Below are positions 6,864 to 15,372 of a stretch of 64,000 bases of DNA, piece after piece (within the stretch, counting starts at the first letter, position 1; each line of letters starts with the position of its first letter). The notes beneath the pieces are model-generated. The model worked only from the letters and a program-made list of their open reading frames with translations, did no database searches and had not been told where the DNA came from. The position numbers were made by a program, and so were the translations under genes. The DNA is from Nonomuraea coxensis DSM 45129 (GTDB lineage Bacteria; Actinomycetota; Actinomycetes; Streptosporangiales; Streptosporangiaceae): positions 3,018,501 through 3,082,500 of the forward strand of contig NZ_CP068985.1 of NCBI RefSeq assembly GCF_019397265.1, in the 5' to 3' direction.

Positions 6864-8514
6864 TCCTCGGCCGCGCCCCGCGCCGTCACCCGGCCCGCCA
6901 CGAGCCCGGCGAAGATCGGCTCGGGGTCGCCCGCGTCCAGCCGGGAGCGGACCCGCTCGGTGGCGAGGTCGCCGGCCAGCAGCCCCGCCGCCGAGGCCAC
7001 CCCGCAGTGGGCGGGCACCACGACCGTCGCGATCCCGAACCGCGCTGCCACCCGCGCCGCGTGCATGGGCCCCGCCCCGCCGCCGAGGCCACCCCGCAGT
7101 GGGCGGGCGCCACGACCGTCGCGATCCCGAACCGCGCTGCCACCCGCGCCGCGTGCATGGGCCCCGCCCCGCCGAAGGCGACCAGGGCGAACCCGCGCGG
7201 GTCGATGCCCCGCTGCACCGTCACCACGTGCACGGCCGAGGCCATCGCGGCGCTGACGATCTCGTGCACCGCCCGCGCCGCCTCCTCCCGCGCCACGCCC
7301 AGCGGCCCGGCGAGCCGGTCGAGCGCCTCCTCCGCGAGGGCGGGCGTCAGCGGGATCGAGGCGGAGGAGAGGTAGCCGAGCACCAGGTTGGCGTCCGTGA
7401 CCGTGGGCTCGGCGCCGCCCAGCCCGTAGCAGGCGGGGCCGGGGGACGACCCGGCCGAGCGCGGCCCGACGCGCAGCGTGCCCGCCGCGTCCACCCAGGC
7501 CACGCTGCCGCCGCCCGCGCCCACCTCCGCCAGGTCGATGGCCGGGGTCCTGATCGGCACGCCGGTGCCCGCCCGCCGCCCGCCGAAGCTGCCCTTGCCG
7601 CCGACGTGGAACTCGCGGGTGATCTCCGGCCGCCCGCCGCGCACCACGCACGCCTTGGCGGTGGTCCCGCCCATGTCGAACGAGATCGCCTCGGCGAACC
7701 CGGCCCCGGCCGCCGCCAGCACCCCGGCCGCCGGCCCCGACTCGATCGTGGCGACCGCCCGCCGCGCGGCCAGCTCGGCGGAGACGACGCCGCCCCCGGA
7801 CTCCATGACGTGGACAGGGGCGCGGATCCCGAGCGCGGCCAGCCGCTCGCGCAGCCGCGACAGGTAGGAGGCCATCAGCGGGCCGACGTAGGCGGACATG
7901 ATGGTCGTGGTGGCGCGCTCGTACTCGCGGATCTCGGGCCACACCTCCGAGCTGGTCACCACCGCCGGCACCGACGCGCGCAGGATCTCCGCGACCCGCC
8001 GCTCGTGGGCGGGGTTCGCGTAGGCGTGCAGCAGGCACACGGCGGCCGAGCCGATGCCGCGCCGGGCGATCTCGGCGGCGACCCGGCGTACGGAGTCGTC
8101 GTCCAGGGGCGTCAGGACCTCGCCGCGCGCCGAGACGCGCTCGGTCACCTCGAAGCAGTCCTCGGGCGCGACCGGTGGCGGGGGAGGGGTGAAGCGGAGG
8201 TCGTAGCGGTCCTCCTCGACGCGGGCGTAGCGGCCGAGCGGCACGACGTGACGAAAGCCCTGAGTCGTGACATAGGCCACCCGTACGCCGGTGCGTTCCA
8301 GGATCGCGTTGGTGGCCAGCGTCGTGGCGTGCACCACCCGCGTGACCTGCGCGGGATCCCGGCCGCCGAGCGCGCGCGTAACGCCCGCCACGATTCCCGC
8401 GATGGGGTCGTAGTGGGTACTCAAGCACTTGGCCACGGAAATCGCGCCGGACGTATCTCGAAGGACCACATCGGTGAAGGTGCCGCCGACATCGACGCCG
8501 ATCGCGTAGGCCAC
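6830..8514 (-). pseudogene. Hydantoinase/oxoprolinase A-type protein, frameshifted and C-terminally truncated
   Basis: From the ATG at 8514 the protein reads as a normal HyuA-type hydantoinase: IGVDVGGTFTDVV, HATTLATNAILERTG, ESGPAAGVLAAA, FDMGGTTAKACVV, GAGGGSVAWVD, GSSPGPACYG and AFGGAGPMHA. After about residue 450 a 92-bp tandem duplication (6983-7166) shifts the frame, so translation ends at 6886 with an unrelated Arg/Trp-rich tail. The original frame resumes in the other copy (GLLAGDLATERVRSRLD) and would stop at 6830. Even when repaired it would be about 530 residues, whereas intact HyuA proteins are about 650-700, so the C-terminal domain is missing. No hyuB partner is present. The family does ATP-dependent hydrolysis of hydantoins or 5-oxoproline; I doubt this copy works. 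Confidence 0.75.
6983..7166. repeat. 92-bp perfect-phase tandem duplication
   Basis: Positions 6983-7074 and 7075-7166 are two head-to-tail copies with one visible difference (A versus G in GGGCACCACG / GGGCGCCACG). Each junction is a CCCCGCC run, so slippage at this microhomology is the simple explanation. Because 92 is not a multiple of three the copy breaks the hydantoinase frame. Confidence 0.95.
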
Positions 8515-8536
8515 CCGGGTACGTTACGCCCCCTAG

Positions 8537-8546
8537 CAAGCGCTTG
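8537..8546. promoter_or_regulatory. Palindrome CAAGCGCTTG between divergent genes
   Basis: A perfect 10-bp palindrome, embedded in TAG-CAAGCGCTTG-TCTA, lies 23 bp upstream of the hydantoinase start and 75 bp upstream of the opposite gene. It looks like a TetR/GntR-type operator. A second short palindrome, GGACC-CT-GGTCC, is at 8584-8595. A TTGACT at 8563 may be the -35 of the rightward promoter. The cognate regulator is not identifiable in the window. Confidence 0.45.
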
Positions 8547-8620
8547 TCTATGTAGTGGTCCATTGACTTACGCCGGGCAATTGGGACCCTGGTCCTAATC
8601 CTTGTGTTGGGAGCGGAGAG

Positions 8621-10117
8621 ATGGCGCGCCTCAGAGCTCTTCTCGGTGCCGTCGCGGCGATGTCGGCGGCCGTGACGGCGTTGGTGTCGGGGGTGGTGTT
8701 CCTGAGCGCCGCGCCGGCCGCGGCGCACGACCACCCGAGCGGCATCACGGACCTGGTCACCCCCGCCGTGGTGCGCCTGGAAGCGGTCTCCCACGTGGAG
8801 ATCACCCTGCTCGACCACATCGGCGAGCTGAAACACGTGGAGCGGTCCTACGACATCCCCTTCGCCGTCGGCACCGGCACGGTCGTCAACCCCGACGGCA
8901 CCGTCGTCGGCCTCCGCCGCCTGGCGGTCAACCCCGACGACGTCGCCGTCTACGCCGCCAACAGGATCTTCGCCGAGCACCACAAGGTGAAGATCCCGGC
9001 CGACTACAAGAAGCACAAGCTCTCCGACGACCAGCTCAACCACCACCTGCAGGAGTGCTACCCGCCCAAGAGCGACACCGCCACCTGCATCGTCGAGGTC
9101 ACGACCGAGATCACCGCGTACCCCAACGTCACCCCCGCCAGCACTGGCTACAAGGTCAAGTGCATCAAGGCCGGCCCCGACCCCGACGACCCCGCGGTGC
9201 TGGTGCCGCTGACCCCCGCGACCGGCGTCGGCATGCCGACCGCGCCGCTGGCCGACAAGGTGCCCGACCAGGTGGGCTCGCCCACCAACATCGCGGGCTT
9301 CCTCGGCCGCCCCGGCCCGGACGTGCAGCACAGCGTCACGATCGCCCACCTCGGCCAGGGCGGCGGCAAGGGCCAGACGGGCCGGCCGTTCGCCGACCCC
9401 GAGAAGAAGGTGAACGAGCCGGTCGAGCTGGGCGCCATGGCCGACAAGGGCATGGTGGGCGCGCCGGTCATCGGCGACAAGGACGGCCACGTCATCGGCC
9501 TGCTCATCGGCGGCGGCAAGGAAGGCAAGATGCTCGGGGTCCGCGAGGTCCTGAACGTCCTCGGCCAGGCCAAGGTGACGCCGCGCCGGGGAGCCATCGA
9601 CACCGCGTTCGAGGCGGCCCTGGCCCGTTACCACACCAACTACTTCACCGAGGCCGCCCCCGGCTTCCAGCGCGTGCTGGAGCTCTACCCCGGCGACGTG
9701 GTGGCCGCCAACCTGCTCAAGACCACGCTGGCCAAGCGCGGCGGCCCCGACGATCAGGGCACCAAGCAGCTCGCCGCGCCCCCGGCCGCCTCCTCCCGGC
9801 CGCTGTGGCCGTTCCTGGTGGCCGCGGGCGTCCTCTTCCTCGCCGCCGGCGGCGGGGCGTATCTGCTGTGGCGCCGCCGCGCTCCTGACAGAAGGACAGA
9901 AGAACTGCCGCCACCGCTCGCGACCGGCCCCGCGTTCGACGAAGGCGCCAGCCAGACCGTCGTCGTCCGGCGCTCCCAGCCGTTCCAGGCGGTCCCGCAG
10001 CAGCAGCAGGTGCTGACGGCGCAGGAGGGCCCGATGAAATACTGCGTTTCCTGCGGAATGAGGCTCGGCGCCGGACACCGCTTCTGCGGCTACTGCGGTC
10101 ACCCCATCGAGACGTGA
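8621..10117 (+). CDS. Secreted trypsin-like pseudoprotease with TM segment and C-terminal zinc ribbon
   Basis: The 498-residue product has an N-terminal signal sequence ending in AAPAAAHDHP, then a region with the layout of a trypsin-like protease (VGTGTVVNPDG near residue 87; GAPVIGDKDGHVIGL near residue 283). The catalytic serine motif GxSG is replaced by GMVGAP and no catalytic His is evident, so it is probably inactive. A short helical TPR-like stretch (YHTNYFTEAAPGFQRVLELYPGD) follows, then a transmembrane helix at about 395-417 and a cytoplasmic tail ending in a CxxC-x12-CxxC zinc ribbon (YCVSCG...FCGYCG). The start ATG has GGAG upstream. Its stop overlaps the kinase start (TGATG), so the two are co-translated. 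I infer an extracytoplasmic sensing role coupled to the kinase. Confidence 0.75.
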   Translation: MARLRALLGAVAAMSAAVTALVSGVVFLSAAPAAAHDHPSGITDLVTPAVVRLEAVSHVEITLLDHIGELKHVERSYDIPFAVGTGTVVNPDGTVVGLRRLAVNPDDVAVYAANRIFAEHHKVKIPADYKKHKLSDDQLNHHLQECYPPKSDTATCIVEVTTEITAYPNVTPASTGYKVKCIKAGPDPDDPAVLVPLTPATGVGMPTAPLADKVPDQVGSPTNIAGFLGRPGPDVQHSVTIAHLGQGGGKGQTGRPFADPEKKVNEPVELGAMADKGMVGAPVIGDKDGHVIGLLIGGGKEGKMLGVREVLNVLGQAKVTPRRGAIDTAFEAALARYHTNYFTEAAPGFQRVLELYPGDVVAANLLKTTLAKRGGPDDQGTKQLAAPPAASSRPLWPFLVAAGVLFLAAGGGAYLLWRRRAPDRRTEELPPPLATGPAFDEGASQTVVVRRSQPFQAVPQQQQVLTAQEGPMKYCVSCGMRLGAGHRFCGYCGHPIET

Positions 10118-11871
10118 TGCACGTGAACGAGAGATCGCTCATCGGCCAGGAGGTGGCCGGGTACTACATCGAGGACATCGTCGGCAAGGGCGGCATGGCC
10201 GTCGTCTACCTCGCGCTCGACCCCCGGTTGAGCCGCCGCGTCGCGCTGAAGATCCTCAACCCGGTGCTCAGCGTCGACGACCGGTTCAGGCAGCGGTTCA
10301 TCCTGGAGTCCAGGACCGTCGCCAGCATCGAGCACCCCAACATCATCCCGATCTACGAGGCCAACGCCGACGCCGACGGCGTGCTCTACATCGCCATGCG
10401 CTACGTGGACGGCCTCGACCTGCGCCGCTTCATCCACGACCGGGGGCCGCTCCCGCTCGGCCCGGCCAACCGCATCTTCGCCCAGGTCGCCGCCGCGCTC
10501 GACGCCGCCCACGCCCACGACCTCATCCACCGCGACGTCAAGCCGGCCAACATCCTGCTCGCCGGCGACCACGTCTACCTCACCGACTTCGGCATCACCA
10601 AGCACCGCTCGTCCATCTCCGGGCTGACCCAGACCGACCAGTTCATCGGCACGCCCCGCTACATGTCGCCCGAGCAGATCAACAAGGAGCACATCGACGG
10701 GCGCTGCGACCAGTACGCGCTGGCCTGCGTCGTCTACGAGGCGCTGTCGGCGCGGCTGCCGTTCCAGCGGGAGAACGACATCGCGCTGCTCTGGGCGCAC
10801 CTCGCCGAGCAGCCCGTGCCGCTGTCGCACCTCAGGCCCGAACTGCCGCCGCAGGTGGACGCCGTGATGGCGCGCGGGCTGGCCAAGGCGCCCGAGCAGC
10901 GCTACGCCACCTGCACCGAGTTCGTCACGGCGCTCAGGGACGCGATCAGCGGTCCCCAGGCCGATCCCGACGCGCTGCTGGGCGGCGGGCTGGTGCCGCG
11001 CCCCGGCACGAGCCCGCACTCCGGCCCGTACTCCATGCCCGGCGCCTCGGGGCCCCGCTCGTTCCCGGGCTCGATCCCGGGCTCCGGCCCGGGCTCAGGC
11101 CCGCACTCCGTGCCCGGCGGCTCCTCGGGGCCGCACTCCGTGCCGGGGTCCTCGGGGCCGCACTCCTATCCGTACGGGGGCCCGCCGTCCGGCCCGCACT
11201 CCAGCCCCGGCTTCCCCGGGACCTACGCCCCCGCGCCGGCCACCCGGCCCGCCGGCCGCGGCAAGCGGCCGGGCCGGGTGCCGATCGTGGCGATCACGCT
11301 GGTCGCCGCCGTCGCCGCGCTGGCGCTGGTGGCGTTCATCGTCTTCAGCCACCGCGGCGACACCTGGACGCGCTACCAGCCCAGCCCGGCCGCGCCGATC
11401 GCCTTCGACTACCCCGGCGACTGGACGGCGCGCACCCACCGCGACCTGTTCGCCGTGGCCTCGCCGCACGCGACGGAGTTCGAGTCGCTGTTCGTGGCCG
11501 GCCCCGGCGCCGACTGGTCGGCGATCTCGCAGGTGATCGCCGACGACCCGGAGGGCGCCTCCGGCGTGTACGTGCAGATCTCCGACACCCTCGACCCGGC
11601 CGGCGACTCCGACTCGATGAAGGCCAAGATGGACTCCCTGCTGCCCGGCACGGTCGACGTCGGCAAGCCGGTGCAGGACCAGGCGGGCAACAAGCCGGCC
11701 ACCCGCTTCGACGGCTCGCTGATCGACCAGTCGACCGGCACGCGGCTCGGCTTCGTCAGCTACGTGATCGCCAGGCAGCCCAAGAACATGCTCGTGATGT
11801 ACTTCTGCGCCAAGTCGAACTGCGACGACGCGACCCAGGCCCGCTTCAGGCAGAGCATTCAGGTGTCATGA
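10117..11871 (+). CDS. Transmembrane serine/threonine protein kinase (PknB type)
   Basis: A 584-residue Hanks-type kinase. The catalytic domain covers about residues 16-275: glycine loop VGKGGMAVVY, catalytic Lys45 in VALKIL, HRDVKPANILL, DFG (LTDFGITKHRS) and an activation segment with TDQFIGTPRYMSPEQ. A Pro/Gly/Ser-rich juxtamembrane linker (repeats of SGPHSxPG, about 290-380) follows, then one TM helix at about 388-411 and an external domain of about 170 residues without recognisable PASTA repeats (AFDYPGDWTARTH..., a PsbP/lipoprotein-like beta fold is possible). The ATG at 10117 overlaps the stop of the upstream pseudoprotease gene. The substrate is unknown. Confidence 0.93.
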   Translation: MHVNERSLIGQEVAGYYIEDIVGKGGMAVVYLALDPRLSRRVALKILNPVLSVDDRFRQRFILESRTVASIEHPNIIPIYEANADADGVLYIAMRYVDGLDLRRFIHDRGPLPLGPANRIFAQVAAALDAAHAHDLIHRDVKPANILLAGDHVYLTDFGITKHRSSISGLTQTDQFIGTPRYMSPEQINKEHIDGRCDQYALACVVYEALSARLPFQRENDIALLWAHLAEQPVPLSHLRPELPPQVDAVMARGLAKAPEQRYATCTEFVTALRDAISGPQADPDALLGGGLVPRPGTSPHSGPYSMPGASGPRSFPGSIPGSGPGSGPHSVPGGSSGPHSVPGSSGPHSYPYGGPPSGPHSSPGFPGTYAPAPATRPAGRGKRPGRVPIVAITLVAAVAALALVAFIVFSHRGDTWTRYQPSPAAPIAFDYPGDWTARTHRDLFAVASPHATEFESLFVAGPGADWSAISQVIADDPEGASGVYVQISDTLDPAGDSDSMKAKMDSLLPGTVDVGKPVQDQAGNKPATRFDGSLIDQSTGTRLGFVSYVIARQPKNMLVMYFCAKSNCDDATQARFRQSIQVS

Positions 11872-11940
11872 CTTGGAACTGACTTGCACCCGGCTTGACC
11901 TGGGTGTTCAAGGGACAGGCCCGGAGTCTACCCTCCGGCT

Positions 11941-12597
11941 GTGGGCATTCGCATAGTCATCGCGGACGATCAGGCGATGGTGAGGGCCGGGTTACGCATG
12001 GTCGTCGACAGCGACCCCGGCATGGAAGTCGTCGGCGAGGCGGCCGACGGGCGGGAGGCGATCTCCGTGGCGCGGCGCACGCGCCCGGACATCGTCCTCA
12101 TGGACATCTCGATGCCCCGGCTGGACGGGTTGTCGGCGGCCAGGGAGCTGCTCGACACGCCGTCGCCGCCGAAGGTCATCACGCTGACGACGTTCGACAC
12201 GGACGAGAACCTCTACGCGGCGCTGCGCGCGGGCACCAGCGGGTTCCTGCTGAAGGTGTCGCCGCCGGAGCAGCTCCTGGAGGCCATCCGGGTGGTGCAC
12301 GCGGGCGACGCGCTGCTCGACCCGGCGGTGACCAGCCGGGTGATCGCGACGTTCGCCGGGCGGGCCGAGCCGAAGCCGTCGCCGATGCTGGCGGAGCTGA
12401 CGCCGCGCGAGCTGGAGGTGCTGCGGCTGCTGGCGCGCGGCCTGACCAACGCCGAGATCGCCGGCGAGCTGTTCGTGGGGGAGGCGACGGTGAAGACGCA
12501 CGTGGCGCGGGTGCTGATGAAGCTGTCCCTGCGGGACCGGGCGCAGGCGGTGGTGTTCGCGTACGAGTCGGGGGTCGTCCGGCCGGGAGCGGCGTGA
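11941..12597 (+). CDS. NarL/LuxR-type response regulator (orphan)
   Basis: A 218-residue two-domain regulator. The receiver domain (1-120) has the acidic pair Asp9-Asp10, phospho-acceptor Asp55 in VLMDISMP, Thr at TLTTF and the KVSPPEQ Lys. The C-terminal LuxR HTH (about 150-210) reads LTPRELEVLRLLARGLTNAEIA...VKTHVARVLMKL. The start is GTG. No histidine kinase gene adjoins it, although the Ser/Thr kinase ends 70 bp upstream. It resembles the receiver-HTH half of the fusion protein at the right end of the window (shared DENLYAALRAG, AYESG), suggesting paralogy. Confidence 0.92.
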   Translation: MGIRIVIADDQAMVRAGLRMVVDSDPGMEVVGEAADGREAISVARRTRPDIVLMDISMPRLDGLSAARELLDTPSPPKVITLTTFDTDENLYAALRAGTSGFLLKVSPPEQLLEAIRVVHAGDALLDPAVTSRVIATFAGRAEPKPSPMLAELTPRELEVLRLLARGLTNAEIAGELFVGEATVKTHVARVLMKLSLRDRAQAVVFAYESGVVRPGAA

Positions 12598-12667
12598 GGT
12601 TGTATCCAACCTTCGTGCCCTATGTGTATATTTTTCGGCATAAGGCGGTCGATACAGGAGATATTTC
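12597..12667 (+). promoter_or_regulatory. AT-rich promoter region with inverted repeat, before the DUF6421 operon
   Basis: This short gap is unusually AT-rich for the window. It holds an inverted repeat AGGTTG-TATC-CAACCT at 12597-12612 that overlaps a TTGTAT (-35-like, 12600-12605), then TATGTGTATAT around 12621-12631 as a possible -10 region. The ribosome binding site GGAG ends seven bases before the ATG at 12668. The assignment of -35 and -10 is by eye and the spacing is not ideal. Confidence 0.4.
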
Positions 12668-14746
12668 ATGCGTGCGTTCCCCCGGGTGATGTTCGACGAG
12701 GCCCACAGCGAGTCGTGGACCGTGCGGCGCGAGGTCGCCGAGGCCATCAACCCCGCCCACCCCGACGACAACAGCTACGCGCGGGCGGCGGAGCTGCTGC
12801 GCCACCTCGGGCACACGGTGACCGCGCGCACGACGGGAACGCTCCAGGCGGACGCCCTCGCCGAGCAGGACGTGCTGGTCATCGCGCACCCGTCGGGCGA
12901 GCGCTGGGAACGCACCATCGGCCAGGGCAGCCCCGTCCTGTCCGCCGAGGAGCTTGACGCCGTCGAGGCGTACGTGGCCGCCGGCGGCGGGCTCGTCGTG
13001 CTGGCCGAGGAGGAGCAGGACAAGTACGGCAACAACCTGCGTGCCCTGCTCGCCCGCTTCGGCGTCGGCGTCGGCCACACCACGGTCCGCGACCCCGGCC
13101 ACGCCCACCAGGGCGTCGCCACCTGGGTGCGCGCCGAGCGCGCCACCGCCGGCGGCCTGCTCGCCGGCGTGCGGGACGCCTGCTTCTACCGCAGCGGCGT
13201 GCTGACGGTGGAGCCCGGCCGCGACGCCACGGTGCTGTTCACCACCTCCGCCACGGCCGACCCGGCGGGCGCGCCGCTCGCGGTGGCGGTGCGGCACGGC
13301 AAGGGCCGGGTCGTCGCGTTCGCCGACTCCGACCTGTTCGGCGACGACTCGATCGACGACTACGACCACCGCGCCCTCTGGGGCAACGTCGTCACCTGGG
13401 CCGCCCGCGTCCCCGAGGACCGCGCGGCCACGGGAGCCGGGACCCCCGACGAGGTGAAGGCGGAGCTGTTCGCCCGGCTCAAGGAGACCGTCGAGGAGCT
13501 GCGGCCGCTGCAGGTCAAGGACGGCTCGGTGCCGGAGGAGGCCAAGGAGCGGGCGGTCGCCCTGGTGGAGCGGATCGGCGCCGCCGTCGGCGAGCTGGCG
13601 CCCCACTTCCCGCACGACGCCGCGTACCTGGAGGCGGTCCGCGCGGACCTGGCCAAGTGGGCCGCGGCCGGGCTCGGCGTCCCCGACTTCCTCGACTCGC
13701 TCGACCTGTTCCACCCCGACACCCAGCGCGTGGACGGCCTGGAGCACCTGGTCGTCTTCCCCATGTACACCCAGAACGGCAACCCCAGCCGCAACCTGGA
13801 GGCCGTCTGGATCCGGACCATCTGGCCGGACTGGCTGGCTCGCCTGGAGGCGGGCGGCTACGACAACCCGATGTTCGTGCCGATCGCCTTCCAGGACTTC
13901 ACCTCCGGCTACGACACCCACTCGGCCGTGCTCTTCCCCGAGACCGTCGCGGTGCGTCAGACGCCGGCCCGCTTCACCTGGGGCGGCATCTTCGCCGACC
14001 GCGAGGCCGCGCGCTTCCGCCGGGTCTCGGCGGCCGCGGCCGAGACGCTCAAGCTGGACCTGCCGCCGGACGCCGCCCGGCTGCTGGCCTCGCAGCAGCT
14101 CGCCGAGGACACCTTCGTGCTGTGGGACCTCGTGCACGACCGCACGCACAGCCACGGCGACCTGCCGTTCGACCCGTTCATGATCAAGCAGCGGATGCCG
14201 TACTGGCTGTACTCGCTGGAGGAGCTGCGCTGCGACCTGACCGCGTTCGGCGAGGCGGTGAAGCTGGAGCGCGAGGGCGTGCCGCACGCCCGCTACGTCC
14301 AGCACGCCGTCCTGTTCGACCGGCTGTTCCGCTTCCCCATCAGCGGTGACCGGGTGCGCAACTACGACGGGCTCGGCGGCCAGCTCCTGTTCGCCTACCT
14401 GCACCGCAACGACGTCATCCGCTGGACCGACAACCGGCTCTCGATCGACTGGGCGCGCGTCGCCGACGGCGTGGCCGACCTGCGCGGCGAGGTGGAGAAG
14501 CTCTACCGCGACAGCATCGACCGGTCCAAGCTCGCCCACTGGCTGGCCGCGCACGAGCTGGTCAGCGCCTACGTGGCCCCGCACCCGGCCTCCGTCTGGG
14601 CCAAGGGCGTCGAGGCGCTGCCCGAGGAGCAGAAGGCCAAGGTCGACGCGGTCCTGCCGGACGAGTTCCCCCTGAGCATGTTCTACGAGGCGCTGCGTCG
14701 TAAGCTGACGGACGTGGTCGAATCGACTAAGGGGCTCCGCGCATGA
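12668..14746 (+). CDS. DUF6421 family protein with N-terminal DUF4350-like domain
   Basis: A 692-residue cytoplasmic protein of unknown biochemical function. Residues 1-250 look like a DUF4350/class-I-glutaminase-like fold (RVMFDEAHSESW, DVLVIAHPSGERW, VEAYVAAGGGLVVLAEEEQ, KGRVVAFADSDLFGDD), without an obvious catalytic Cys. The remainder (about 265-690) matches what I know as DUF6421: LEHLVVFPMYTQNGNPSRNLEAV, DRTHSHGDLPFDPFMIKQRMPYWLYSLEELRCDL and a C-terminal LSMFYEALRRKL. The HSHGD motif and other conserved His, Asp and Glu residues could bind metal, which is only inference. It heads a three-gene operon: the SDR start overlaps its stop by 4 bp. Confidence 0.75.
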   Translation: MRAFPRVMFDEAHSESWTVRREVAEAINPAHPDDNSYARAAELLRHLGHTVTARTTGTLQADALAEQDVLVIAHPSGERWERTIGQGSPVLSAEELDAVEAYVAAGGGLVVLAEEEQDKYGNNLRALLARFGVGVGHTTVRDPGHAHQGVATWVRAERATAGGLLAGVRDACFYRSGVLTVEPGRDATVLFTTSATADPAGAPLAVAVRHGKGRVVAFADSDLFGDDSIDDYDHRALWGNVVTWAARVPEDRAATGAGTPDEVKAELFARLKETVEELRPLQVKDGSVPEEAKERAVALVERIGAAVGELAPHFPHDAAYLEAVRADLAKWAAAGLGVPDFLDSLDLFHPDTQRVDGLEHLVVFPMYTQNGNPSRNLEAVWIRTIWPDWLARLEAGGYDNPMFVPIAFQDFTSGYDTHSAVLFPETVAVRQTPARFTWGGIFADREAARFRRVSAAAAETLKLDLPPDAARLLASQQLAEDTFVLWDLVHDRTHSHGDLPFDPFMIKQRMPYWLYSLEELRCDLTAFGEAVKLEREGVPHARYVQHAVLFDRLFRFPISGDRVRNYDGLGGQLLFAYLHRNDVIRWTDNRLSIDWARVADGVADLRGEVEKLYRDSIDRSKLAHWLAAHELVSAYVAPHPASVWAKGVEALPEEQKAKVDAVLPDEFPLSMFYEALRRKLTDVVESTKGLRA

Positions 14747-15372
14747 TCATCTTGGTGACGGGGGCCGGCGGCCCCACCGGCGAGGCCGTGACGGCGCACT
14801 TCCGCAAGGACGGCCACACCGTCATCGGCGTCGACAAGGACGACGTCGACCTGCTCGACCGCGCCGCCGTCCAGCGGCTCGCCGAGCGCGTCGAGCGCGA
14901 GCACGGCCGCGTCGACGGCGTCGTCCACCTGGTCGGCGGCTGGCGCGGCTCCGCCTCCTTCGCCGAGACCTCGCTCGACGACTGGGACGCGCTGCACGAC
15001 CTGCTGATCCGCACCCTCCAGCACGTCTCGCTGGCCTTCGAGCCGCTGCTGCGCCGCAGCGACAACGGCCGCTTCGTGATCGTCTCGGCCAAGGCGGCCG
15101 AGAAGCCGTCCGCCGGGGGCGCGGCCTACTCCGCGGCCAAGGCGGCGGCGGAGGCGTGGACGCTCTCCCTGGCCGACGCGCTGTCCGGCACCTCCTCGGC
15201 GGCCGTCGTCCTCGTCGTCAAGGCGCTGGTCAACGACGCCATGCGGGCCGCCAAGCCGCAGGCCCGCTTCGCCGGCTTCACCGACGTCAACGACCTCGCC
15301 GCGGCGATCGGCGGACTCTACGACCGCCCCGCCGCCGAGCTCAACGGCACCCGATTGGACCTCACCTCTTGA
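14743..15372 (+). CDS. SDR-family oxidoreductase of the DUF6421 operon
   Basis: A 209-residue classical short-chain dehydrogenase/reductase. The cofactor motif is TGAGGPTGEAV at residues 6-16, and Asp residues after the second strand (GVDKDD) suggest NAD preference. The catalytic Ser (IVSAKAAEK) and the YSAAK motif are intact. It overlaps the DUF6421 stop (ATGA) and its own stop overlaps the TTG start of the aldolase gene, so all three are translationally coupled. The substrate is unknown; a metabolite handled by the aldolase-like enzyme is plausible. Confidence 0.88.
   Translation: MIILVTGAGGPTGEAVTAHFRKDGHTVIGVDKDDVDLLDRAAVQRLAERVEREHGRVDGVVHLVGGWRGSASFAETSLDDWDALHDLLIRTLQHVSLAFEPLLRRSDNGRFVIVSAKAAEKPSAGGAAYSAAKAAAEAWTLSLADALSGTSSAAVVLVVKALVNDAMRAAKPQARFAGFTDVNDLAAAIGGLYDRPAAELNGTRLDLTS

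Noticed and set aside
6830..10102. A very long open frame on the minus strand opposite the pseudoprotease gene
   Set aside because: From 8515 to 10102 it is the antisense of a well supported gene with signal peptide and domains; its translation is Arg/Gly-rich with no family signature. Only the part below 8514, where the hydantoinase pseudogene frames lie, is real.
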